A DNA stretch of 58,860 bases from Planctomycetota bacterium (GTDB taxonomy: Bacteria; Planctomycetota; Planctomycetia; Gemmatales; Gemmataceae), in assembly GCA_016191165.1 (NCBI GenBank), contig JACPPF010000116.1, positions 1-58,860 of the forward strand. The letters are read 5' to 3'. The position numbers and the translations under genes are program-made. The notes under the pieces were generated by a model. The model was not told the DNA's origin. It made no database searches and was given only the letters and a program-made list of their open reading frames with translations. Shown in pieces: positions 32,553 to 42,098 of this stretch. Numbering within the stretch: the stretch's first letter is position 1; each line of letters starts with the position of its first letter.

Positions 32553-35500
32553 TTACAATACATAGTGGGATGTCGGCGCTTGCAACAACCACACGTCGAA
32601 GCGGGTGCCGGCGCCAGGTTGACTGCAAACCTCGATAATCCCACCCAGCTCCTTGATGATCTGCTGCACGACGGCGAGACCCAATCCGGTGCCGTTCTTC
32701 TTGGTGGAAAAGAACGGCTCAAAAACGCGGGCGCGCGTGGCGTCATCCATGCCGATGCCCGTGTCCTGGATCGCGAGGTGGGCCCACGCCTTGTCACCCG
32801 AATGCAGGTCCGCGGGAGGGAGCGTCGCGGCGTCCGTACGAACCGTCAGTTTCCCACCTTTCGGCATGGCGTCGCGCGCGTTGATTAGCAGATTCATCAC
32901 GACTTGCTTGATCGGGCCGTCATCCCCCAGGGCCTTGGGCAGGTCCTGAGCGAGCGAGGCGCTCACGGAGATCGTCGTCGGCAACAGGGCCGCTACGTGC
33001 TTCATCGTTTGCGCCACCAGCGCGTTGAGGTCAATCACGCGCGATTGCCGGGGCCGCTGCTTGCTGAACGTGAGGATTTGGCCCGCGAGGTGGGAGGCTT
33101 GCTCGCCGACCTCTTCGATGCGAGCGAGGTGTTGCCAGACCGGATGATTTTCGAGTAGCTCAAGTTTCGCCAGCCCCGCGGTCCCCATTAGCACTTGCAG
33201 GAGATTGTTGAAGTCGTGCACGGTCCCGCTCGCCAAACGCCCGACCAGTTCGAGGTGCTTGGCCTGTTGAAGTTCCATTTCCAGGCGCCGCTGCGTGGTG
33301 ATATCGATGACCAGACTGGTGGACCCAATGACCTCTCCGCGGTGCAACAAGGGCTGAAAGAAAGCCAAAACTGTCTTGAGCGATTTGTCCTTGGCGTAAA
33401 AGCGTGCCTCGATTCGGCTGGTCTCGCCCTGGCCGACGCTCGCCATCGCGGCTTCAAAGCGAGCCAGATCCTCCGGGTGAATGATTTCCTGGCAGAAGCG
33501 GGGGCGCATCATCTCCTCGGCACTGTGCCCCGTAAGCTGCGTGGCGGCCGGGTTCAGGTAGGTGATATTGGTTTGCTTGTCGCGCTGAAGCAGCATGAAA
33601 GGCAACCGATCCACGAGGTTCTGATATTTGTCGAGGGTGAGTCGTAGGGAATCCTGGGCGTGGATTTGGGCGGTGATGTCGGCGAACGTGGTGACGAGGC
33701 GTGCCTTGCGCTGACTTGCGCTGGCGCTGGCCGGCATGGGGAGGGAATTGACCAGGAGCCATTTTACGGGCTCGCCGTCCCGGGCCGCCAGGCCCAGGAT
33801 GACATTCCGCGCCGGTTGCCCGGTCTTGAGCGCTTGCTGATCGGGTTGCTGGGCGGCCGGCGGCTCCGAGCCGTCCTCCTGCCGGCACACGTTCCGCCCA
33901 GTTAGCCCGAGTCGGCTTAGCAGTTGATCGCGCGTCAGGCCCAGGATGGCACACGCGGCCGCGTTGCCGTCGAGGACAGCCCCATGCTCGTCCTGGACGA
34001 TGACGCCCTCCGCCATGGTTTCGATGATGGCGCGAAGCCGAATCTCCGACTCGCGCAGCGCCAGCTCCGCCTGCTGCATCGCGCTCCAGTCCTCGATGAC
34101 CCAGACCGCGGCATCGGGAGTGCCCGTGTTGTTCAGGTCGATCGGTGCGGCCCAGGTGATGAGCGGGACCTTTCGCCCATCGGCCCGGTGCAGGACGATA
34201 TCGTTGGCGCGGGTGGCGACGCCGAGCCTCAGCGCCTTGGCGACGGGCAATTCCTCCCAGGGGTATTCCGTCCCATCGATTCGATGCAAACGAAAGACGC
34301 GCGACAACTGCTCCAAACCCGACGACAAATCCTCACGCCGACCGAGCAACTGCCTGGCGCGAGCGTTGACGAGAATCGGAAAGCCCTGCGGCGCCTGCAC
34401 AAAGTACACGCCGGTGGGAAGGTTGGTGACCAGCACCTGCAACATATTCGTCATCCGCCGCAGGCCTTGTGACAGGGCGCGTTGCTCGGTGATATCCTCG
34501 ACCAGCCCTTCCCAGCCGTCCATCAGCCCATCCTCGGAATAATGAGGCGTGAGCGAGTCGCGCACCCAGCGATAGGCCGGTTCCGGCGCGAGACGGCGCG
34601 GCCTGGAGCTTTTGTCCGCTTCAGATGGCACGCCCGGACCGAACAGGCGGTATTCGCAGGTCACCGCTTGTTTTTGCAGGCACAATTGCGTCAAGGCGGC
34701 GACGACCAGTTCGTGATCTTCCGCGACGATTTTGTCCAGCCACCTTGTGAACGGCCCGATCAAGGCCTCGGCATGGCATCCGAAAATTTCCTTACACGCT
34801 GGGCTGACGAGAACGACGTTGGCGAGCTTGGCGATCGACGAGCCGACATGAGGATCGATCTTGGCGTCGCTCGCTGTTTTGGGGGAATCGCGATTCGCGG
34901 CCGCCATCCCATAGGGCAGGCGGACGCCATAAACGACAAAGGGAATCCGGCTGACGACCTGGCGGTAGCGCGTTTCGTTGGCGCGAATCCAGCTTGCCGA
35001 GACGCCGACGAGCAGGGCCGTGCTGCAAAACGCGAGCAGGTTGCCCTGGACGCGCGTTGCCACGTCGGGCGGAATCTTGAGCAGGCCAGCGATCCCCAGT
35101 ACGATGATCGACGTGATGCCGGCGGAGAAACAGCCACCCTGGACCCCCTGCCGAATGCAGGTCCAAACCATCAACACCAGGCAGCTGGCCCAGAGCACCC
35201 ACACCGTCGCGGCGGCATGAACGTGGGACAGAAGCAACAGCGACGCCAGCAAGGTCGTGGACAGCGTCAGGCCCACCAACTCGATCCCGTCGCCAAAACG
35301 CGAGACGACGCCGTCACGCTGGCCAAAGACATCCGCGGGCAGTTCGAAGTCCAGCAAACGATGGCGAAGGAGAATCGGCGTTGCCACGACGATCAAGACC
35401 GGCACGAGCACCAGAATGCCGGTCATTCTGGCCAGCCAGGTGCTGCCGGCGAGAACCCAGAATGGTGAGTCACTGGCGAGGCTCGGCGCCCAGAGCAACG

Positions 35501-35918
35501 CCTGGATGACCGAAGCGGCGCCGCCCAGAACGCCGGGTACGAGAATCAGGAAAATCGTCGCGGAACGCGGATCGTCCAGCCAGCGCGAGGCATGGGCCAC
35601 ACGATGGTAAAGCCACCAGGCCAGGGTGATATGAACCGAAAGCACCAGCGAGTCCGCCAGCACCGCAATGAAATTCCCGTCACTGACCTGCCAGCGCGCC
35701 AGCAAGAGGTCGAGCGTGAGTACGGGCAGGATGCGCCAGCCCAGCCAGGACGCCAGGACGATGCCCAGACCCAGGCCGGGCAGCCAGATTCCCGTCTCGC
35801 CCCCCTGTCCAAGCCAGGCCAGGTGAAACACGATCAAGCCAACGACGGCCAGCAACCACGGACCGCGGATGTCGGCAATCGCGTACCAGGACTTTGCTTC
35901 CGAGACGGTTTTTTCCAA
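32553..35918 (-). CDS. Multi-PAS sensor histidine kinase with MASE1-like membrane domain
   Basis: 1121 aa from TTG 35918; no in-frame ATG fits better. The first 310 residues form about eight membrane helices like a MASE1 sensor. Four PAS-type domains follow at roughly 318-465, 478-610, 620-745 and 755-875, for example FRAIIETMAEGVIVQDEHG-like and ITYLNPAATQLTGHSAEEMMRP. Near 895 the phosphoacceptor box reads SGTVHDFNNLLQVL, the subtype without a conserved second residue set. The ATP-binding region has VVMNLLINARDAMPKGG, DTGIGMDDATRARVFEPFFSTK and GTGLGLAVVQQI. It ends there, so any receiver is on another protein, and none is adjacent. Inputs are unknown. Confidence 0.9.
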   Translation of the reverse strand: MEKTVSEAKSWYAIADIRGPWLLAVVGLIVFHLAWLGQGGETGIWLPGLGLGIVLASWLGWRILPVLTLDLLLARWQVSDGNFIAVLADSLVLSVHITLAWWLYHRVAHASRWLDDPRSATIFLILVPGVLGGAASVIQALLWAPSLASDSPFWVLAGSTWLARMTGILVLVPVLIVVATPILLRHRLLDFELPADVFGQRDGVVSRFGDGIELVGLTLSTTLLASLLLLSHVHAAATVWVLWASCLVLMVWTCIRQGVQGGCFSAGITSIIVLGIAGLLKIPPDVATRVQGNLLAFCSTALLVGVSASWIRANETRYRQVVSRIPFVVYGVRLPYGMAAANRDSPKTASDAKIDPHVGSSIAKLANVVLVSPACKEIFGCHAEALIGPFTRWLDKIVAEDHELVVAALTQLCLQKQAVTCEYRLFGPGVPSEADKSSRPRRLAPEPAYRWVRDSLTPHYSEDGLMDGWEGLVEDITEQRALSQGLRRMTNMLQVLVTNLPTGVYFVQAPQGFPILVNARARQLLGRREDLSSGLEQLSRVFRLHRIDGTEYPWEELPVAKALRLGVATRANDIVLHRADGRKVPLITWAAPIDLNNTGTPDAAVWVIEDWSAMQQAELALRESEIRLRAIIETMAEGVIVQDEHGAVLDGNAAACAILGLTRDQLLSRLGLTGRNVCRQEDGSEPPAAQQPDQQALKTGQPARNVILGLAARDGEPVKWLLVNSLPMPASASASQRKARLVTTFADITAQIHAQDSLRLTLDKYQNLVDRLPFMLLQRDKQTNITYLNPAATQLTGHSAEEMMRPRFCQEIIHPEDLARFEAAMASVGQGETSRIEARFYAKDKSLKTVLAFFQPLLHRGEVIGSTSLVIDITTQRRLEMELQQAKHLELVGRLASGTVHDFNNLLQVLMGTAGLAKLELLENHPVWQHLARIEEVGEQASHLAGQILTFSKQRPRQSRVIDLNALVAQTMKHVAALLPTTISVSASLAQDLPKALGDDGPIKQVVMNLLINARDAMPKGGKLTVRTDAATLPPADLHSGDKAWAHLAIQDTGIGMDDATRARVFEPFFSTKKNGTGLGLAVVQQIIKELGGIIEVCSQPGAGTRFDVWLLQAPTSHYVL

Positions 35919-36044
35919 GGGAGTTGACGCTATCGGGCAGGTTGCCTGCCTGCCAGGTCTTTCGTCGGCGGGTCGGCTACCCGCCTGCGAGTCCAGGCGT
36001 CCTCACATGGTTTCATCCTGCGCGGGTTGGGAGTGAGGGTAAGT

Positions 36045-37355
36045 CTAAGGTATTACCGGCTGGGAAACAAGATTTTCCCGCGTGGTTTTTGCCTCGGAGC
36101 CGGCTGGGGAAAAACAGGTCACGAAAAGGACCGTGAGCCCCGTCGCGATCAGGCCGGCGATGCCGTAGGCCACATCATAGCGGTCCCCGGTCCAGTTGCG
36201 CAACCACCCGACGAGCAGATGGCCGAGGAAAAGGCCAATGCCGTTGAAAAAAACGAGCACCCCCTGGGCACTGGCGCGAATGTCGCGCGGGGCCCGGTGG
36301 TTCACGTAGACTTGCCCCGCGATCACGAAGCAGCAAATGAAAAACCCCGCACTCGCCAGGGCGGGCAGCGCCCAGGCGACCGATTCGGTCGCCGCCAAAA
36401 CAAGCAGCCCACCCGCGCACGAGGCGGCCCCCAGAACCATCGTCGCCTTGAGGCCGAGGCGGGTCAGGAAGATCGGCAGAATCGCCAGGGCGGCGACCTC
36501 GGTGGTCTGCGCCGCGGTCAGGTAGGTGGGAAGCCATTGCCCTTCCACGCCGAGTTGCTTGAGCAGCAACGGGTTCAATTGAATCGTGAAAGGCATCGTG
36601 ATGTACAGGCCGAACATACACGCGCCGTAAATGCGAAACGAGCGATCACGAAACAGGCTCAGCGCCGCCAGCGGTGCGTCGGCCAGGCGAACCCACCATG
36701 ACGCCGGACCGTGCCGGCGCGGACTCGGCGGCGCGTGCGGCAAGGTCCAGGCGTAGATTGCCACCAAAAATGCCGCGCTCCCACCCAGACGAAGGCTGTC
36801 CGCGAAATCGACTTCCGCCTCCGCCGACTGCTGCCGCGCCGTCCAGTACCAGAGTGTCAGGCCCCAGCTGGCCGCCATCCAGCCAATAGTGCCCCATAGC
36901 CGGATTCCACCGTACTGGCGTTCCGGATGGTCCAGTTGCCGAAAGATGAACGGCCCCGTCAGGCTCAGAACCGGGATGAGAAAGAACCAGAGCAGGAGGG
37001 ACACGCTGATAACGGCCGCGGGTTCATCGAGCGAAGCGAGAAACCACATCAAGGCGCCGCTCGCCAGGGCACAAAGGCTGATGCAACGCTCGCTCGCCAG
37101 CCAGCGATCGGCGATTTGCCCCCAGATCAAAGGCGCCACCATCGCGCCCAGGGCATTCGTGCTGGACGCCCAGGCGGTGGCCTCGGCGGAAAAGTTCAGA
37201 TTCGCCAGGTGGAGTGAAAAAACCGGAACCCACGCCCCGAGGATGGCGAATCCCAGAAAAATGAGTGTCGAGAGTCGCAGCGCCAGGAACCTTGGCTTGG
37301 CAAGGCAGCCTGGCGCCGCGGCGTATGAAGTCGTTTCGGTTTCCGTGGTAGCCAT
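36045..37355 (-). CDS. MFS transporter (nucleoside:H+ symporter-like)
   Basis: 436 aa from ATG 37355; the frame opens at a TTG 15 bases earlier, which lacks a good site. Twelve hydrophobic segments can be counted. The N-terminal half holds LRLSTLIFLGFAILGAWVPVFSLHL and ASSTNALGAMVAPLIWGQIADRWLASERC, which match the nucleoside:proton symporter (NHS) family. The C-terminal half includes RAPRDIRASAQGVLVFFNGIGLFLGHLLVGW. Substrate is uncertain; related proteins carry nucleosides. The gene is divergent from the J-domain gene. Confidence 0.85.
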   Translation of the reverse strand: MATTETETTSYAAAPGCLAKPRFLALRLSTLIFLGFAILGAWVPVFSLHLANLNFSAEATAWASSTNALGAMVAPLIWGQIADRWLASERCISLCALASGALMWFLASLDEPAAVISVSLLLWFFLIPVLSLTGPFIFRQLDHPERQYGGIRLWGTIGWMAASWGLTLWYWTARQQSAEAEVDFADSLRLGGSAAFLVAIYAWTLPHAPPSPRRHGPASWWVRLADAPLAALSLFRDRSFRIYGACMFGLYITMPFTIQLNPLLLKQLGVEGQWLPTYLTAAQTTEVAALAILPIFLTRLGLKATMVLGAASCAGGLLVLAATESVAWALPALASAGFFICCFVIAGQVYVNHRAPRDIRASAQGVLVFFNGIGLFLGHLLVGWLRNWTGDRYDVAYGIAGLIATGLTVLFVTCFSPAGSEAKTTRENLVSQPVIP

Positions 37356-37416
37356 CGAGACGGTTCGCAACCTCAGGGCCAGACAAATCGCTTCTTCGAT
37401 TGAACCCGAAGATTGG

Positions 37417-37422
37417 TATAAT
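37417..37422 (+). promoter_or_regulatory. -10 element before the J-domain gene
   Basis: GGTATAAT gives a perfect -10 about 66 bases before ATG 37489. A TTGAAC lies only 11 bases upstream of it, too near for a -35. Confidence 0.4.
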
Positions 37423-37488
37423 AGTCAACAGCACATAAAGAAAGCTCACGGCGAATTCATCATTCGGCTTCAGGCCTGAGGCGATGGT

Positions 37489-38382
37489 ATGCCACGCGAT
37501 TATTACGAAGTTCTGGGAGTGAGCCGCACCGCGACGGACGACGAGATCAAGCGGGCCCATCGCAAGCTGGCGCGCGAACATCACCCCGACCGCAACCCGG
37601 GCGACAAGAGCGCGGAGACGCGTTTCAAGGAAGTCGAGGAGGCCTACGACGTTCTCAGCGACAAGACCAAACGCTCCCAGTACGATCAGTTCGGTTCGGT
37701 CGGCGCGCAGGGCGGGCCGAACGGCGCGCCCGGCGGATTCCACTGGGGCGGCGGGTTTGGCGAGGGAGTCGAGATCGATCCGAGCCAGATCGACGAGATG
37801 CTGCGCCGGGCCGGTTTTGGCGGCATGGGGGACTTCGGCCAGCGCGGCCGGCACGGGGGTCGCAGCCGGCGGGCCCAGCCGCGCGAACCGGTCTCGCACG
37901 AACTGCGCGTCCCGTTCGAGACGGCGGCGCTGGGCGGCACGATCTCGCTTTCCGTCGATGGACGCAACATCGACGTCAAGATCCCTGCCGGCATGGAGGA
38001 GGGCAAATCGCTGCGCGTGCAAGGACAGGGCCCGGGCGGCGCCGACCTCCTGCTCAGAATCGCCATTGACCCCCATCGCTTCTTTCGACGTGAAGGAAAC
38101 GACCTGATCATCACCGCGCCGATCACCGTCGCCGAGGCCATTCTCGGCGCCAAGATCGACGTGCCCACCCTTGACGGCGCCCGCTTGACCGTGAAAATTC
38201 CCCCGGGCACGTCCAGCGGCGGCCGGCTTCGGCTGCGCGGCAAGGGCATCAAGGGGGGCGACCAGTTTGTCGAGATCAAGATCGTCGCGCCTGCCGGGAT
38301 TGATGACGAGAGCCGAAAACTGATCGAGAGTTTCGCCCAGCGCAACCACCAGAACCCGCGCTCCGGCGTGCCGTGGGAATAG
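37489..38382 (+). CDS. J-domain co-chaperone (CbpA/DnaJ-like, no zinc finger)
   Basis: 297 aa. The J domain occupies residues 1-70: [35 protein letters not shown] contains the HPD motif needed to stimulate DnaK, followed by [12 protein letters not shown] and [11 protein letters not shown] Gly-rich linker follows, with no CxxCxGxG zinc centre, then two beta-sandwich substrate-binding domains ([58 protein letters not shown], quoted in part). This is the type II layout. It runs into rnpA with seven bases between. Confidence 0.9.
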   Translation: MPRDYYEVLGVSRTATDDEIKRAHRKLAREHHPDRNPGDKSAETRFKEVEEAYDVLSDKTKRSQYDQFGSVGAQGGPNGAPGGFHWGGGFGEGVEIDPSQIDEMLRRAGFGGMGDFGQRGRHGGRSRRAQPREPVSHELRVPFETAALGGTISLSVDGRNIDVKIPAGMEEGKSLRVQGQGPGGADLLLRIAIDPHRFFRREGNDLIITAPITVAEAILGAKIDVPTLDGARLTVKIPPGTSSGGRLRLRGKGIKGGDQFVEIKIVAPAGIDDESRKLIESFAQRNHQNPRSGVPWE

Positions 38383-38389
38383 GGCGACG

Positions 38390-38749
38390 ATGTTGACTTT
38401 CGGCAAACAAGATCGCCTGCGTTCGCCCGCGGATTTCAAACGCGTTTACGAACGCAAGTGTTCGGTCAGCAACTCCTGGCTGATCGTCTATGGCCTCGGG
38501 AACGGCCTGGGCCGACTGAGGCTAGGCCTGTCGGTGTCGCGCAAGATCGGCAACGCGGTCGCACGCAATCGGTTCAAACGGCTGTACCGCGAAGCGTTTC
38601 GGCTCACCCGCGCGGAGTTGCCGACCGGGCTCGACCTCATCCTGCTGCCGAAATCCTCGCGCCAGCCAACGCTGGATCAGGTTTGCCAATCACTGCGAAC
38701 GCTGGTTCCGGCACTGATCCGGCGTTTGAAAAGCCTGGAAAAGAAATGA
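38390..38749 (+). CDS. rnpA: Ribonuclease P protein component
   Basis: 119 aa. The motif [28 protein letters not shown] is diagnostic; the RNR box that contacts the RNA subunit lies at [14 protein letters not shown]. It helps the RNA subunit cut precursor tRNA. Usually rpmH (ribosomal protein L34) stands directly upstream; here the J-domain gene does, seven bases before. The yidD start overlaps its stop. Confidence 0.94.
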   Translation: MLTFGKQDRLRSPADFKRVYERKCSVSNSWLIVYGLGNGLGRLRLGLSVSRKIGNAVARNRFKRLYREAFRLTRAELPTGLDLILLPKSSRQPTLDQVCQSLRTLVPALIRRLKSLEKK

Positions 38750-38991
38750 TGCTTGGCAACATCATGCAAGTTTTGAGTAGATTCCTCGCCTTCGTGCTGA
38801 TCTTGCCCGTTCGTTTTTACCAGATCGTACTCGGCCCGATGTTGCCGAAGGTGTGCCGATACCATCCCAGTTGCAGTGAATACTTCATCGAAGCCGTGCA
38901 AAAACACGGGCCGTGCGTTGGATGCGCCAAGGGCGTCTGGCGCATCTGCCGGTGTGGGCCGTGGACGCGCGGGGGGTATGATCCGCCGTGA
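38746..38991 (+). CDS. yidD: Membrane protein insertion efficiency factor YidD
   Basis: 81 aa, with an ATGA overlap with rnpA (38746-38749). The family core is complete: [33 protein letters not shown], then [19 protein letters not shown]. An amphipathic helix at the start places it on the inner membrane, where it assists YidC. yidC is not adjacent. It ends one base before the convergent PIN gene. Confidence 0.94.
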   Translation: MMLGNIMQVLSRFLAFVLILPVRFYQIVLGPMLPKVCRYHPSCSEYFIEAVQKHGPCVGCAKGVWRICRCGPWTRGGYDPP

Positions 38992-38992
38992 G

Positions 38993-39529
38993 TCATGGCC
39001 GCAATCGGCGCCTCTTTTGGGCGGGGGCTCCTTTTTCGAGCCATTCGACGGCTTTCTCGTCCTCGTTAACCGGATTGACCCAGGATACGTTTCGTAATGA
39101 TACGACGCTGGCAGCCAATCCCGATAAATGACCCCGAACGGTGTCGTCAAGTGACGCAACGCGAGAATCGCCTGCGAGGGCGGCCTCGATGAGATGACAG
39201 TCCTTGAGAACGATGGCGGCAATCTCCCCGGACTCGCACCTTGTGGCGATTTCGTTTCGCAAGTCTGCTGATTCATTTACTTGGAGATCGCGAACCTTAC
39301 CCATGCTCTCCATCGCGGTACGCCATTGCATCGCAAAGATTGACCGATGCTTGTCCCATTCTGCTTTGATGGACTCAGTCCACGCCATCCGATGACAAAC
39401 GCTCCGAACGCTCAGCAAGAAATCGCGGCACAAAACTCCCGTAGGATGTTGCGATTCCATCGAACCGGCCGCACGCGCAATGGAAGCGTCAATTACCAAA
39501 CAAAACGTTGGAGTCCTTTTCTTGCTCAT
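38993..39529 (-). CDS. PIN-like nuclease of an ATPase/PIN module
   Basis: 178 aa from ATG 39529, which overlaps the ATPase stop (39526-39528), a coupled pair. The frame extends upstream to 39610 inside the ATPase gene, but the overlap start is the natural one. Acidic residues are placed as in PIN nucleases: D14 in CLVIDASIARA, E52 or E57 in WTESIKAEW, D110 with H112 and E115 in IVLKDCHLIEAAL, and D121/D128 in GDSRVASLDDTVR. An RNA- or DNA-cutting role is inferred. The Lys/Arg-rich C-terminal end (QKRRRLRP) could contact nucleic acid. No known antitoxin stands beside it; the partner is the ATPase. Confidence 0.7.
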   Translation of the reverse strand: MSKKRTPTFCLVIDASIARAAGSMESQHPTGVLCRDFLLSVRSVCHRMAWTESIKAEWDKHRSIFAMQWRTAMESMGKVRDLQVNESADLRNEIATRCESGEIAAIVLKDCHLIEAALAGDSRVASLDDTVRGHLSGLAASVVSLRNVSWVNPVNEDEKAVEWLEKGAPAQKRRRLRP

Positions 39530-40881
39530 CGGGCGACCCGGTGCTTTTCCGCCGCATTCAGGTAATTCGCCTGGGCCTGCAACGTAACATCGTCGAAATC
39601 CTCCGGCCAATCGCCAAAGCGCCCAGCGTCATCAAGTTCAGCGGTCGTAATGTTGGTTTCGCCGTCGTCATTGCGGTGGAACCAGTGCAAAGCCACCGTG
39701 TCGGGCGAGAGCTTATGCTCTGCGACGAGTGACTGAATGCCAAGCAACAAAAGTGAACTGTGCGTTTCGACGACGACCTTCACGCCACGATTGGCCGCAT
39801 TTGCCAGGAGTTGCGCCATCGCGATTTGGGCGCGTGGGTGGAGATGGATCTCGGGTTGCTCGAGAAAGACGAGCTGTCCAGGTTCCGCAACGAGTAGAGC
39901 GACCACCACGGGTAACGTTTGCGAGACGCCGAAGCCAACGTCGGCGATGTTGACGAGATCCTTGCCACCGCCAACTTGGGGTTGGGTCAAGCGGCCGACT
40001 CGCAATTCCACTTGGGTGTCATCGATTGGTAGGGCCTCCACTTTCCACGTTAAGCTTAGATTTCTAAGGTCACTGCTCAATTGCTCCAGCTTCTCCGAAT
40101 GTTCGTCGGTCTTCCAACTCGCTATTATGCTCGCGGTATAGACTTCGAATTTGCCTGCAAACCTTTTGCCTACCGCGGTGACTGGGTAGTTTCGTTCCGG
40201 GTTTCCTCGATGCCCGGGAAGGTGGATGACCTCCTGAATGCAATGGGTATGTGGGAAAACTCGAGACAAAATTGGCTTGCGATCAAATATGCGAGCTTCT
40301 TGCCATTCCGGGGAATTTCCGACTCCAATAATGTCGAAAAAGCATCGGACCCGCTCAACTTCGGTTTTTATTGTAGTTTGAGGATAATTTTGCTGGAAAG
40401 CCGATTCCAGTACCTTGTAAACTTCGTTGAAAACGTCGGGCCAACTGTTGGGTGTAATTTCAAACGGCCCACCCCACGAATCGAATGTCATTTTCGCGAG
40501 TGCAAATTGCTTTTTGTTTGCGCGGGAAATCTCAAGGCCTAGCTTTCCAACGCCTTCCGTATTTAGGCCGAACCGGAGGACTTGCCGGCTTTGTGTCTTG
40601 GAAATACACGTGGTCATCTGGTCAAACGAAGTGAACCTCACATTCGGCCCATCCAACTTTAGCGGCCCCGGATCGTAGGTCGCCTCCAGCGTCTGCTTGA
40701 GCAACAACAGCGGTTGGATCATGCTCGACTTGCCGGAACTGTTGGCCCCGGCTAATACCGTGAGCGGACGGATTTCAATGGTCTGTTCGCGCGCGATCGA
40801 CTTGAAGCCCCCAACGGTTAGGTGCGTGATACCCTGCGGAGCTTGGTCGCCTTTCGTTTTTTTTCCGTTCGACTTCGCCAT
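39526..40881 (-). CDS. ABC/SMC-like ATPase (AAA_21 / DUF3696 type)
   Basis: 451 aa. Walker A GANSSGKSS is at residues 45-53, in the opening ITHLTVGGFKSIAREQTIEIRPLTVLAG. Walker B with catalytic Glu is LVFLEQPEIHLHPRAQ (337-352), and the switch His is in VVVETHSSLLLLGIQ. The C-terminus GRFGDWPEDFDD is typical of DUF3696. Such ATPases, called OLD-like or AAA15/21, sense phage or DNA damage and pair with nucleases in defence systems such as Septu, Gabija and PARIS. Here the partner is a PIN domain, not HNH, UvrD or a Toprim/DUF4435. Codon use appears less G+C-rich than in neighbours, which suggests horizontal transfer. Confidence 0.85.
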   Translation of the reverse strand: MAKSNGKKTKGDQAPQGITHLTVGGFKSIAREQTIEIRPLTVLAGANSSGKSSMIQPLLLLKQTLEATYDPGPLKLDGPNVRFTSFDQMTTCISKTQSRQVLRFGLNTEGVGKLGLEISRANKKQFALAKMTFDSWGGPFEITPNSWPDVFNEVYKVLESAFQQNYPQTTIKTEVERVRCFFDIIGVGNSPEWQEARIFDRKPILSRVFPHTHCIQEVIHLPGHRGNPERNYPVTAVGKRFAGKFEVYTASIIASWKTDEHSEKLEQLSSDLRNLSLTWKVEALPIDDTQVELRVGRLTQPQVGGGKDLVNIADVGFGVSQTLPVVVALLVAEPGQLVFLEQPEIHLHPRAQIAMAQLLANAANRGVKVVVETHSSLLLLGIQSLVAEHKLSPDTVALHWFHRNDDGETNITTAELDDAGRFGDWPEDFDDVTLQAQANYLNAAEKHRVAR

Positions 40882-40920
40882 TGCTTGGCCCCTTTGTCCT
40901 TCGTTGCCGCTTACCGGGCC

Positions 40921-42078
40921 TCAATACGGAAAATGCGGCGTCCGATCGAAAACGTTGCGTGGCCGCAGGTCGAAGCCGGACCAGGCGACCGGGGTGGTGC
41001 CGACGAAGTTGCCCTTGCGGAATTCGCCATCTTCGGAGCGCGGCTCGTGATGGCAGGCAGAACTGTGCCAGATGACCACGTCGGCGTTCATGATTTTCTC
41101 GCCATTCTTGACGTATTCCTGCACCTTGGGGTAATACCATTCGTCCTTGCGGTTGACGGTGACCCAGAAGTCGTGGTGCGTGCATTCCTCCTTTTCGCCA
41201 TAATGCCGGGCGTTCCCCATGCGCCAGGGGACGAGGTCGTAGGAGATCGGCATCTTGCGGATGTTCTTCCTGGTTTCGTTGGTGATATTCAGCGTGGTGA
41301 AGCGCTCGGCGTTCCAGTCCTCAAAGCCTTCCTTTCCCTTGTTGAAAGGCCGAATGATGGTCGATGCCTTGCCCGCCAGCTTTGGGGTCTCGATATGCTC
41401 TTTCACGTATACGGAATTGTTCTTGGGTCCATCGAGGTTGACATCGACGCGCCACAGGCCATTGTGCATGTGCCCCTCGAACTCGCGCGTGGAATAGTTG
41501 CGCCCTGTCGAGCCGACGCGGAAGGTGATCGCGCCATCATCGTGGAAGCCGTACTCGATGAGGTAGCGATAGTTGGCGGCATCGAGGCAGCCCCAGAGGA
41601 GGAGCTTTTCGCCGCGGCGCACGCCGGTGTCGGTATCGACCCACATGACGCCGCGGTCCTTGACTTCCTTCACGACGACGGGCGGTTTGCCCAGGAGCGT
41701 GCCGTCGCGTCCGGCGGCGGCCTTGTTGAGCGTGATGAGCGAGAAGTTGTAGGACACATCCCAGAAGCGCGGGCTGCCGGAATGATAGGGCACGAACATC
41801 TCGCTCAAGCGCGCATCGCCCAGCACCTGCATCCAGGGCTCCTTCGGGCCTCGCTTGAACCAGGCGTTCTGAATCGTCAGTCCAAATCCGCTGGAGGTGG
41901 CCCAGCGAACCGCCCATGCCGTCTTCATGCCGCCCGCCGTGGGGAAGGTCTGGATGATCTCGTTGGGCGGCGGCGCCGGCGCCTTCTTCTGGACCTCTGA
42001 CTCCGGCGCGGCCGCGAAGCCGGTCAGGGCCATGACAACGCCCATCAGCATTAACACAACGATTCGCGCGATGGTCAT
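40921..42078 (-). CDS. Copper-amine-oxidase-like secreted protein
   Basis: 385 aa. ATG 42078 is chosen because it opens a signal peptide (VLMLMGVVMALTGFAAA). The rest follows the catalytic domain of copper amine oxidases: SEMFVPYHSG with FWDVSYNF (D107 in the place of the catalytic Asp), AANYRYLIEYGF (Y170 at the topaquinone position), GHMHNGLWRVDVNLDG (H203, H205 as copper ligands), HHDFWVTV, and HHEPRSEDGE...TPVAWSGFDLRPRNVFDRTP (H343 or H344 as third ligand). The usual N-terminal domains are missing and the T-x-x-N-Y-D/E box is altered to D-A-A-N-Y-R. It may oxidise amines at the cell surface or be an inactive relative. Confidence 0.75.
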   Translation of the reverse strand: MTIARIVVLMLMGVVMALTGFAAAPESEVQKKAPAPPPNEIIQTFPTAGGMKTAWAVRWATSSGFGLTIQNAWFKRGPKEPWMQVLGDARLSEMFVPYHSGSPRFWDVSYNFSLITLNKAAAGRDGTLLGKPPVVVKEVKDRGVMWVDTDTGVRRGEKLLLWGCLDAANYRYLIEYGFHDDGAITFRVGSTGRNYSTREFEGHMHNGLWRVDVNLDGPKNNSVYVKEHIETPKLAGKASTIIRPFNKGKEGFEDWNAERFTTLNITNETRKNIRKMPISYDLVPWRMGNARHYGEKEECTHHDFWVTVNRKDEWYYPKVQEYVKNGEKIMNADVVIWHSSACHHEPRSEDGEFRKGNFVGTTPVAWSGFDLRPRNVFDRTPHFPY

Positions 42079-42098
42079 TCCGATTCTCCGCCAATGGT

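Noticed and set aside
38993-40881. ATPase/PIN pair as PARIS or Septu
   Set aside because: The second protein has neither a DUF4435/Toprim pattern nor an HNH motif; its acidic residues fit a PIN domain.
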